Below are positions 1 to 9,457 of a DNA stretch of 39,330 nucleotides, piece by piece (the first letter of the stretch is position 1; each line of letters begins with the position of its first letter). Source of the stretch: Fragilaria crotonensis (Eukaryota; Bacillariophyta; Fragilariophyceae; Fragilariales; Fragilariaceae); contig JAKSYS010000598.1 in the NCBI GenBank assembly GCA_022925895.1, positions 1 through 39,330 of the forward strand. Reading direction: 5' to 3'. Made by a program: the position numbers and the translations under genes. Below the pieces are notes generated by a model. That model had not been told where the DNA came from. It ran no database searches and saw only the letters and a program-made list of their open reading frames with translations.

Positions 1-187
1 TTCACCTGGTGAGCATACAGCTGTGCGTGATGGTGTCTATTGCTTCATTCGTGGCGTTTTGTTTTGCGGTGCAAGCTGTGAATGGTTCAAGGAATCTCGT
101 TCGGAACAAATTTCTCTGACGACGTTGTCGATGAACACTTTGCACAGATGGAGTAACCTAACGAAAGAACCACATACGGGAACCTTG

Positions 188-1331
188 TTAGGATGGGCGA
201 TAGCGATAGAGTGCCAAAATCTCCTGCGGACGACAAGCTGTGCGGCACAGAGGACATTCCTGTCGAACGGTAGATGTCCATTGATAGAGACACTTCCAAC
301 AAAACACATGACCGCAGTTGCTGGATATCGCTGGATCCGACCGAGGAAGTTTGCATATACCGCAACTCATGTCGCTGGAAGGATTCAAATTAACATTTGT
401 GTCCGGTACTTCCAGAGTTTGTGGTAGGACACTTCTTCGTCGGTTTGTTTGGACCCAAAATTTGGTTATCGCGTGGACGACACCCAACAACCCTGAAGTC
501 GCAGCTTGCTGAAGGTAGAGAAGAGCGACGAATCGATGCAGGTTTGGTCGATTGGACAAGAGATTGTTGTGGTCCTTTTTCAGTCGTATGTCCAACAAGT
601 TCCAAATCGGAAAGTTTCCATAGATTAAAAAGCGCACCATGGCGAGTCGAATAATCCATTTTGCGAGTTTCTGTTCCCTGTCTAGTTGTGACAACTCTGT
701 GGGGGCCTTCCTGTGCCACGGTTGAAACTGAAAGATCCAAGAGAGTAGATTTCACCACGTCCTTGACTTTTCGGAGCAGTGCTCGAAAGTCAAGTGTTCC
801 ACTCCCAGCCTCATTAGTAATGGATGAATTCCCAGTCGATTCCGAAACTACATTTGATTCCTGGGCAGTTTCAGTCGCACGCTGCAACATGGCTTGGCGT
901 TGTCTCTGATGGAACAGTTGCCTCTCTCTACCTCGCAAAGCATTGGAAGCAGTAGCGTCGGTCGCTTGCACACGGTCTGGTTTGGAAAAGTGCCATTCGA
1001 TTGCAATTGAAACTACGGACGACAAGGCCATGAGTTTCCAAAGTCGATTGTTGTTGACATCATTTCCCGCTATCGTTTCCCCTGGAGTTGCTTCTGATGC
1101 TGATGTATCATTCGTGACGGAAAGTCCACAAAACTCCATCCCCAACGTCTTGTTGGTGCGCCGCACAACCAATAAAGAATAAAGCAACCAAGAAAGACCA
1201 GCAGGACATGAATCTCCTGGGAGAATCGCTTTCAAAAGTTCATGGCATTGACGTACATAACGCTCATCTTTTGCCAACGCTAAAAGCGTCTCGGGTATAA
1301 CATCAGATGTGAATACCGTCGACGACGACAT
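188..1331 (-). CDS. PEX10: PEX10-like peroxisome biogenesis RING E3 ligase (one frame break)
   Basis: PEX10 is a RING E3 subunit of the peroxisomal membrane PEX2-PEX10-PEX12 complex, which ubiquitinates the import receptor PEX5. The N-terminal part (about 1331 to 690) carries ETLLALAKDERYVRQCHELL and KTLGMEFCGLS, which match the 'QKDExY' and 'TLGEEYxxI' blocks of PEX10. The C-terminal part (about 690 to 188) has hydrophobic Pex2/Pex12-type helices followed by a C3HC4 RING (CGIC, then CGHVFCWKC, then CPLC). It ends with EILALYRY, resembling the usual PEX10 tail after the RING. The two halves lie in different frames that overlap at about 390-694. The shift needed is one base and probably lies near the C5 run in the GPHRV region (about 695-705 on the + strand). 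I see no GT-AG intron there. Joined, it would be about 380 residues, a normal PEX10 length. PEX2 or PEX12 are less likely because PEX12 lacks a full set of zinc ligands. Confidence 0.82.
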
Positions 1332-2091
1332 GTCGTCGATGGTTGCGTTCTATGCGGGATGCGAGTGTTCCGTGTCGAGTGCTCGCATGAAGATAGATTG
1401 GTGCAACGAGCAAGTGATTGCAGCAGCAACACACGCTACAGGTACTGTACGACTTGGAGTACAGTACTGTGTACTGCGGACTGCGGCTCGGAAGCTCGGA
1501 AGTCACGTCGTCACGTCCATCGACTCCATACTCCATATGCATAATACCCTATCACACAGCATACGCACAGTACCTGGTACCGACGGGGTGCTACGGGACT
1601 GCAGCATGGGATGATGGGAGATCTAAGCCTCGGCAGGGTAAGAAAATTACCCTTTACCCCTACTAGGGTAAAGGGTAAAAGGTAAGGGTAAAGGTAACGA
1701 TTTTCCTTCAAGGGTAATTTCCTGAAGTGTAAAGTTAAAGCATTTCCTTAAAGGGTAAAGGTAAAGGTAACGATTTTCCTTAATGGGTAATTTCCTAAAG
1801 GGTAAAGGTAAAGCTTTGGATTACCCTTTAATTACCCTTTACCTTTTACCCTATAAGGGAGATCCAGATGTCAACCAAGTTCAAGACAAATGATGCGTAG
1901 GATGTCATATGTCATTACCTTCTACATGATACACTCGTAGCAGTTCGTACGAGCAGATGATATCTAATTCTTCTTTTGAGTTCTGAGATTCGCATTTCAC
2001 TTTACACTTTACTCAAAACTACACGCAGCAGCAAACTTCTCGACTCTCGTCCTCATCTCTTGTTATATCAACTTACTAACACCTCATTGTC
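1332..2091. other. Intergenic region with GTAC-rich cluster and GGTAAA repeat
   Basis: No gene is seen here. Near 1440-1500 there is a cluster of overlapping GTAC palindromes (for example GGTACTGTACGAC and GAGTACAGTACTGTGTACT), just upstream of the PEX10-like start at 1331. The same kind of cluster is found 5' of several other genes in the window. The middle (1634-1862) is the GGTAAA foldback repeat listed separately. The 1.9-2.09 kb part is ordinary A/T-rich sequence leading into the hAT transposase. Confidence 0.6.
1634..1862. repeat. GGTAAA/TTTACC foldback repeat, possible transposon end or MITE
   Basis: About 230 bp is built almost entirely from GGGTAAA and its complement. It opens with CAGGGTAAGAAAATTACCC and closes with TTACCTTTTACCCTATAAGGG. 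The two ends are imperfect inverted copies of each other (CTAGGGTAAAGGGTAAAAGG against the complement of the end). The centre holds two direct copies of a block of about 60 bp containing AAAGGTAACGATTTTCCTT, at about 1692 and 1764. The CAGGG start resembles hAT termini and the hAT transposase lies 230 bp downstream, but I found no matching 3' end. The sequence is not a plain TTAGGG telomere repeat. Confidence 0.6.
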
Positions 2092-3777
2092 ATGACTGAT
2101 CCGTCTGCAGAACACATTGATCTTTCTATTGATGCGATATCGGCAATTGGAGTAGATGATCACCAATCAGCAGTAAGCATGGAAGAAAGCATAACTGCCG
2201 CTGGCAGCAGTGCTGCTGAAGAGGACCCGAACAACACTTCTGCCAGTCGACGTCGACGAGGAAGATGATGACGGCGCTAGTACGAGGGGGCATGGCAGGA
2301 GCCGCCGCAAGCGCCAGCGTGCAGACTTTCCCTGGTCACACACTCATGATTGGACCTCAGGTGATCCACCGAGGCAACGTGGTAAACGAAAATGCATGAT
2401 GGTATGCCAGAAATGGTTTTCCTCCGCAACGAATGCGCAAGGATGGAAAATTCACTTGTCCAACCAACATCATATCACCTCCTCAACGTCCATACAAGAT
2501 CAATCCTCACAGCAAAAGAGGCCAGCAGGGCAGCAAGGAACAATGAAGAGTATGATGCTTCTTCCTCAGCACGTGCTGCAGAAGTATGAGAACGCTGTCA
2601 TCGACTACGTTATTGGCGGTAACATCTCCTTGCGTGCTGCTGGTGAACAACGATTCTCCACGCTTGTTGAAACCCTCACCAATGGTTGTTACAAACCTCC
2701 ATCAACGCGTGCAATCCTCAGGACGAGAACAGTCGAACTCTCCAACATTGCCCAGCCCTTGCTTGCGAATTACTTATGCAGCCTCAACTCTTGTGTTTCT
2801 CTCACAATGGATGGGTGGTCTAATCGAAATCTGAAGGGGTTTTATGTCGTGACAGCACACTGGATTGATACAACGTCAGGTGCCATGAAAAGCTTACTGC
2901 TAACCATTCTTGATGTTTCCTCTGGCACAGGCGTTGGAAATCGAGTTGGCTCGGCACTTTTTGAATACCTCACTGATAAAGTTGGCGTTCCTTTTCTGTC
3001 GCGACTTCTTCATGTCGTCACGGACAATGGGTCCGATGCTTGCACAGCAGTGACTCGCCTCTTCCAGCTTGTCAACAGTCATTTGGGCTCCAAAGTCCTG
3101 CTTCCGTCCAACCATATTCGCTGTGCCGATCACTCCGTGCAGCGTGCTGTGATATCAATCTTATCACAAGTCAAAGGAATTAATGAAAAGCTTCGGGGCT
3201 CACTTGTGAGCATCCGTCGAAGCAAAATTTTGCGTCAGTCTTATCGTTCGGAAGCCGAGCGTTTGGGATACAAAAGCAAGGAGCCAACCCATCAGGATTG
3301 CCCCACACGGTGGAACTCAACGCATCAGATGTGCAGCGACGCACTTCAAAAACGCGAGGCACTGGACCTGACCATGATGCTTCATGAAGATGATCTTGGA
3401 ACCGGTCCATTATCAGATTTGGAATGGTCAAAGATTTGTGGGGTGATGGACTTTCTTCGGGTACCACGTCAGGTGATGGAGTCCCTAGCTGCGGACCGTA
3501 AGTCATCGCTTGACCTTGTTGAACTATCGATTTCTCACTTATCAAACATTGTGAGGTAAACGAGGAACAACTTGTGCGTGTTGACCCATCCCTTTCGGTT
3601 GCTGACATGAAGTCTAAGCTAGAGGTGTACGAGAAGAAACTGGTTCAGCTACCGGCTTTTGTGGCTGGATACCTCAATCCACAAATCAATAAGCGGACAG
3701 ATCCAACAAAGCTGAAGGAACTCAAGACGACCATTCGAGCTGTGCTAGTACCATCAGGCTTGTCAATCGAGGACTAG
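2092..3777 (+). pseudogene. hAT-family transposase, frameshifted
   Basis: This is a cut-and-paste DNA transposase of the hAT superfamily. An ATG at 2092 starts an acidic N-terminus that leaves its frame near 2240. The frame at about 2240-3559 carries the main domain. It contains a BED-like zinc-finger remnant (CQKWFSS, then HLSNQHH), the hAT core signature LTMDGWSNRNLKGFYVVTAHW, the HIRCADHSVQRAV block and the C-terminal catalytic block DCPTRWNSTHQM. A further one-base shift near 3540 moves the reading into the 3574-3777 frame (ADMKSKLEVYEKKL, then FVAGYLNPQI), which matches the next hAT segment. The usual C-terminal dimerisation segment is not recognisable. At least two frame breaks make the copy inactive as written. 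I did not find matching terminal inverted repeats or an 8-bp target duplication. Confidence 0.85.
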
Positions 3778-3799
3778 ACTTCTTACCGTTCGTCAAGAA

Positions 3800-4775
3800 A
3801 TGTTTTTGCTTCTCAATCCACCATCATCTGTTCCTGTTGAACCTGAAATGCCAGTAGCTGGTGAAGAAGTACTCCTGGATAACATTGATATGACTGCTGA
3901 TCCGGATGTAAGTCCGATGCCAGACTCATGGGTATTTCCTGGATTCATAATTTTTGCTTTACTTGGACCCATTGTACCACCAGCAATGACAAACTACCGA
4001 TTGGAATTGTTGATGACATCAACTCCAGACACCGGTGATAGTGCTGGTTTGGATGCTGATGCCAGGAGGAAGAGAAGAAAGACAAAAGGAAGAGCAACCT
4101 TGCAAAATCCTGTTGCTCATGAGAATTTGGACGCTAGTTCTGGAAATGGAAGTCGGAGCTCGAGCAGCGACTCGCCAAACATCTGAGTGTGAACGACAAG
4201 AATTGTCCCTCAACCAGCAAATCTCATTGGCTGGAATAGCACAATCAAAGGTCATGATTGACCACAGAGCAGTCACAAATAAGTGACCGAATTATTGGTA
4301 TGAAGAGGAAAAAGGTCGGAGGTCAGAAGCGTTTGCTCGATGAGCATAAGTATCTTATTAGCAAGACGCCCGATAACGACCCCAACTACCACTGTACCTG
4401 CGAGAACTAAGGGAGATGAGCAAGGCATTGGCTGATGCAATCATTGCGCTTGCTGCAGCTGAGCAAGCAATTATTGATCAATCGTTGTTTGACATGAACG
4501 CAAGGAAAATGAAAGCAGCGGATTTTGTTGATTTGACAATCGCATCCTTTTCGTCATCTTCAGCTTGTCCAGCAGGAACGCCCCCTTCACTGCCGCCTAC
4601 TGTGAGCACTCCTGCATCATCAATTTTCGTTCCTTTGCCGACAACAAGGAATGCCTCAGTCAGAAGCTTCTCAAGTATATCACCCATCCCACCAATCATG
4701 GATTTGAACGATGCCGCTGATGACGTAGCGAGGAGGGGAGACGACAACTCATCTGCTGGATCCTCTAGTGTCTAG
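3800..4775 (+). pseudogene. Transposon-associated ORF remnants (unrecognised)
   Basis: Three short open stretches on the + strand (3800-4186, about 4270-4410 and 4416-4775) read like one broken protein. It has an acidic/hydrophobic start, a basic patch (RRKRRKTKGR), then QKRLLDEHKYLISKTPDND, then a helical ALADAIIALAAAEQAI segment and a Ser/Pro-rich tail. I do not recognise a domain. The region lies between the hAT transposase (same strand) and the Harbinger transposase (convergent). It could be the decayed C-terminus of the hAT protein, or the second DNA-binding ORF that Harbinger elements usually carry. The basic patches fit DNA binding, but no Myb/SANT tryptophan pattern is visible. Confidence 0.4.
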
Positions 4776-4896
4776 TTGAACTGACGGCTTACAAAAAGCA
4801 CGTCATGCTAATATAAAGGTTTATGCATTTACTATTTTGCTTATGCTACAAGAAAAGCATGTCGTATAGTAATGTTCGACAGCGAGGACATGCTGT

Positions 4897-6627
4897 CTAC
4901 AAATTTTGTGCAGGCTTGTGACCACCTGATCTACGCGGCCATCGTAATTCATTTCTGTGGAATGCAATGTCAAAATGTGTAACAAGAAGTCTTTTGCAAA
5001 ATTCATCGAGTGTCAAATGCCGAACTTTCTGTACTGTGGTACTACCATGACCAGTCCTTGGTGTCACAGCATCACCAACAGCACAAAGGTTTGTAAGACG
5101 AGGTGCTGGCAACACAGGATCTTCATCGTCATGGGCAATGTCACCACCAACGAGCCCAAATGCAGAAGTGCCATAGTTACGAGCATAAGCTGGATTACGA
5201 AGGTTGACATATGCTCGTGAAGTATCATGCACCTCATGTTGATGATCGCCCAGTGGACCTTCCCACTCACTCTGTACTCCTTCATCCCATCTTTCATCCA
5301 ATCCATCAATTTCAAGCAGCCAATTATGGAGGGCACAACACGTGAGAAAGATTTTGTCTGCCGAATTTGTACCAAATAGACAAATGCCCGTTTTCAGTAT
5401 TCGCCAGCGCCCCTTCAAGATGCCAAACGTACACTCGACATCCTTACACATAGATTCAAGCCAAGCAGAAAACTGAATCTCTGCTCGACTAGTTGTCGTC
5501 TTGATGGGTGGCACAGTTGTTGGCCATGATAAATATCCGTTGTCAACTAGCAACCAGGCACCCTTGTATGCTCGTTTGGTAACCTCGCCATCACTTCCAT
5601 ATTCATACAACTGGAGGCGATTGTCATCCATTATACCACTATGCTCCCTTCATGGAGTTCTTGCATAAAATCATCAAACATGGCCAGCGTTTTATCGTTC
5701 CAGCGTGCTGGATGTCCACTGGTTGTTGCAATTATCTGACGACGGTGGTTAACAGTAATATTGTAGGATCTTGCGTGGTGTGGCTCATTTTGAAGCCAAT
5801 GTGAGTCAGCTGAAAGTGATATGACACTCGCTCCAACAATATATGTGTTGCATCAGAGAAGCCAATGGCTCCTGGAAAACTGGCAATTTCATACTCGGCA
5901 GAATGCACTCTAGAGTCCGAACTGTTTCGTGGAGGTCGAATGTACCTCTTGTAAAGGATGGTACTTCCATAATCAATAAATGCGTGGAAGAATAGTACTC
6001 GGAGAACTTCTTGGCTGATTGCAGTGTTTTCTGCTAGGTCATCGAATGTCCAACCTCTGCCCAAATACCGTAGCGCTCCCAACAGAAGAAGTGAGATTGG
6101 TGCTGCCTCTTGTCGGGTCCAAGGATTAATCTTTCCATTGTGCCAACGTCCAAATGCAACAACAGTTTCGAGGTCTCCAGCAAGCTCAATGAACTGAGCA
6201 TATGGCAGACGGAAACGGAAACGAAATTTGCGGTGGAACGATGCATTCTTGCCAACATCTGGATGATCAACATATATATTATACCAACATGACTGGCAAG
6301 GTAAGATCGGACGTTGTGTTCCGTTTTCCTCTGTCCACATAGGCGTATGCTTCGGTTTTCTTCGAACCTTTTTGGCACTGCTTTGGGTTCCGTTGACACA
6401 AGCATCTGTTTCTTCATCTCATGTGCGATACTTGATTGGACTCTTTTAAGCAAACCCTCGACACGCTGACTGAACAGTTGATTGTCATCGTTGTCACTTT
6501 TTGTCATGCCATTGTCTTCAAATGCTTGATTCGACTCATCATGGATTACCTCTGACACGTATTGAGAGCCTGCTGCCTCATCAAAGCCATACCCCATATC
6601 AAAAAGCATGTCATCTTCACTGTCCAT
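4897..6627 (-). pseudogene. PIF/Harbinger (HARBI1-like, DDE_4) transposase, frameshifted
   Basis: This is a DDE-type transposase of the PIF/Harbinger superfamily. The likely start is the ATG at 6625-6627 (MDSEDDMLFDMGYGFDEAA). The three catalytic positions can be read in GFSDATHILLE (first D), LLVDNGYLSWPTTVPP (second D) and DVECTFGILKGRWRILK (E), the order and context typical of HARBI1-like nucleases. The reading frame changes three times: near an A5 run at about 6368, near 5755, and near 5635. The piece between the last two (RWNDKTLAMFDDFMQELHEG) is conserved family sequence in the third frame, so nothing large is missing. After the E motif the protein has a low-similarity C-terminal extension of about 150 residues ending at 4897. 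It converges with the hAT-side ORFs. I could not identify terminal inverted repeats or a 3-bp target duplication. Confidence 0.87.
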
Positions 6628-6769
6628 GGGCACAGAAGCAAGGATTGCTTTGCAGTTGCAATACCAAAAGATTTGTTCTATGAGCGAGACTTGTAGTATG
6701 CATATCAAGAATACTTCGACGTGCTTCGGAGAATCCTAGCAAGTGCGTCGCTCGTCACATTTCAGAAGC

Positions 6770-6925
6770 TCAAACGGAATGAGGAGTTCCGTTATTCCGA
6801 ACAATCCCGACGAAAACGCAGCGCGTTTCGTTAAGAATTTTCGTCGTATAAGGGCGTGTAAATGTGCATTTAACGAAAACGAAAACGAAAACGTTTTCGT
6901 TGTTTTTGGTTCCGTATAACAAGGA
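6770..6925. repeat. Short palindrome-rich repeat, possible MITE or transposon end
   Basis: This interval holds CGGAAT...ATTCCG self-complementary pieces at its left end, three tandem CGAAAA units, and an 18-bp perfect palindrome at 6884-6901 (AACGAAAACGTTTTCGTT). The right end reads GGTTCCGTATAACAAGGAATG and the left end GGAATGAGGAGTTCCGTTA, a loose inverted match. It sits just upstream of the Harbinger transposase, so it may be the element's terminus or a separate non-autonomous element. Confidence 0.4.
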
Positions 6926-6929
6926 ATGG

Positions 6930-8400
6930 CCTAAAGAAATTTGAACAAAACAAGCAATTCTAGACATAAAATTTTTAATTGAGACACATACTGGAGTATG
7001 ATAACCAGAACGCAGAATCTTTGCCCTCCAACAAGAAGAATCAATATTTGCATCAGCCTTGATATCAGCACATAGTCTGACTTCCCAAACAACCTTGTTG
7101 TCTTCAAACAATCGAGGCAGGATGACTTCAGAGAACTTCAGGATCACCACGTATTACTAATGGACAACCAGCCACACCTTCAACATCAACATCATTCAAG
7201 ATGGGAGGATGTTGTGGTTGCACTAATGCTCAACAACTCTATAGTGTTCTCCATCGTATAAATATTTAGTTCATTCGTCTAGCTAAACCTCTGGTATTAA
7301 GAGTTGTTCCTCTTGTCCTCAAAATGAGGTTGTGGATTCCTGCAAGAAAGACCCAAAACCGATAGACTCATGAATCTGTTGTAGGATGCTCGTATCCTCT
7401 AGCGGGTAGTATGTTTCCGTGTGGGGCAAGTCCGTTATGTTGAGAACTGCGGCAGCATGTTATACGGACCTGCCATCTTTATATGTTGTAATCCCGTTAT
7501 GGAGTTTGCTCGATACTCTCGTTTGCTGTGGTCAATAGCTGAATGGAGAGTAAGGAGATGCAACTGCTTTTATAAATGGCTGCCTGGAATCTTGCAAAAT
7601 GATTGATGCCCGACCAAAGGTATCAACCTGTGTCTCCTTGTCCGTTTGGTTTGATGGTAGAATCACGTCAACATCTTTCACTTTACCAATGCCACCAAGG
7701 ACGCTTTGTGGGAAACCAGCTGACCAATGATTGGTGCTCCTCCATCATGATCAATCCTCTTCTTGTGTGTTACCACGCCGCCATGTAGAATTTCTGGATT
7801 GTCTTATTGTTAGATGACTGACTGGCAAGAACCTATAAAAATTGCATTCATTGGCTTTCAATACTAACCAAACAAAGCAAGATGAACAAGAAACCATTTA
7901 GTGGTACTTTCAAATTGTTCACAAAGAGCTGCACCAGCAGCTCAATCTGTACTTTTTCCAGGGGTTCCAGAAAGGAAGAACTATAACTTTCTCATACAAT
8001 TCCAACACATTTTTCAGGTCCACAATCATCTCAATGCTTTTGTCTGCCGGCGACAACTCGGTTGCATGCATCAAAAGTCATCAACATATTCAAATGCAGG
8101 TGAAAAATTCATCATTGTCATTGATTGTGGCTGCTTTTTTTACATCTAAGTACTTAGCTGCTCCTGTTCATGGATTGCTCAGTAGAAATCACAACGCATT
8201 TTCGATTAAGAAGACATTCCGGATGTCAAGCTTACTCTTGTCCAGCGAGTCCAACAAGTTTAAGAGCTGGCCTCTCTACTATCGTCATGAAAACAATGGA
8301 AATGACTGTCTGTTGGTGAGGGAGTTTGATACCTTCATTAATGTGTTTTATCACCTCTGTCCTTTCCAGCATAAATATAAGTTTGTTACTGAGTAGACAG
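6930..8400 (-). pseudogene. Decayed coding sequence, family unrecognised
   Basis: No intact gene is present. Read on the minus strand, several stretches look like protein interrupted by stops and shifts. About 8400-8290 gives FMLERTEVIKHINEGIKL, 8270-8200 gives LLNLLDSLDKSKLDIRNVF, and 8075-7950 gives IEMIVDLKNVLELYEKVIV. About 7700-7550 gives GKVKDVDVILPSNQTDKETQ followed by FGRASIILQDSRQPF. About 7150-6990 gives ILKFSEVILPRLFEDNKVVW. Their order suggests one old gene of more than 400 residues, probably from a mobile element since it abuts the Harbinger copy. I cannot name the family. The same DNA has small + strand ORFs that I regard as chance. Confidence 0.3.
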
Positions 8401-9457
8401 CCTCTCCAAGGTTCTGCATTTTTGTTGGCAACAATATAAATTTGATTCCATCATGTTGTAATTATCCAGCATTCAGTTTATCAGTGTATACCTTTACGCT
8501 CATGCTTCTTTACCTGGTACCTGGTAGTTTAGTACTCCAGTACAAGTACATCGAAGGAGAGTCCAGCATCTTCAGTATGAAAGACTCGTACTGGAGTACA
8601 TGTTTTTTGCGTACGAGTGCTGTAGCCAAGACTCACGTATGAGCTATGCACTATGCGCTATCCAGTATTTGAGTTCCAGTGTTCCAGTACTACGGTACTA
8701 CTAGTCGTACGGCGAGTCCCGGGAACATGGCAGTTTGCTTCACGTTTCTCGTGGCTTCTCTCAATTTCCCAAACTCAAGTATATATTGTTACGTTCAAAT
8801 ACTCCATACTGCATACTATCATACAGTGTAAGTATGGATCTCGTACAATGGTTTTCGTTGAATGTGAATCGAAGGCGCACTCCGGGCGTGTCTTGCGAAT
8901 ATTTTTTGTTACATTCTTGCAAGACCGCAACGTCCTCAGGAGAAGAAAACATTTATTTAGTTATTATGAAATAAGAGTATGTTGTGATTTACCCAGTTTC
9001 TCGTTTCTCCGATTCGTCAGTTGATGTGATACGTGCATTGTTCGTACATTGTGCTATTGATGCGGTTTTTTTGCCGTCTGAGACCGACACCATGTGTCTA
9101 CTTGTAGTACATCGTACGTACTACATACTATATAAGCTGCCTACAGTTGCGTGGTACAAGTACTCGGAGAATGCCTACCTTTGTGTACCAAAACGCAAAA
9201 TTGCATACTCAGGCTACTGAACTACACCGAGTATTGTGCATTTCTTGATTGACACTTGACAGGTTTTCAGTTTGAATCGCAAGCATTGACCTCTCTCTCC
9301 CTCTCTTTGATTATCTAATCTCTTGATTGTGTATGATAAAAGTACTCCTACTCCAGACTTCAGTATCACACATCAAGCATCAAACTTGAAACATCAAACA
9401 TCACACATCACAGCTTACAAATCACACTTGAGACGCGCGCAATACAATAATTACATC
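8401..9457. other. Intergenic and 5' region of the MGDG synthase gene
   Basis: No gene is seen. Two clusters of overlapping GTAC palindromes occur, at about 8508-8720 (TACCTGGTACCTGGTAG, CTGGAGTACATG) and 9105-9170 (GTAGTACATCGTACGTACTA). A pyrimidine-rich CTCTCTCTCCCTCTCT tract lies at 9290-9307 and a run of CATCA repeats at 9370-9415 immediately before the chosen start codon, so these probably belong to the promoter or 5' UTR of the downstream gene. Confidence 0.5.

Noticed and set aside
1634-1862. Interstitial telomere repeat
   Set aside because: The unit is GGGTAAA/GGTAAA with inverted ends, not regular TTAGGG, and there is no uninterrupted array.
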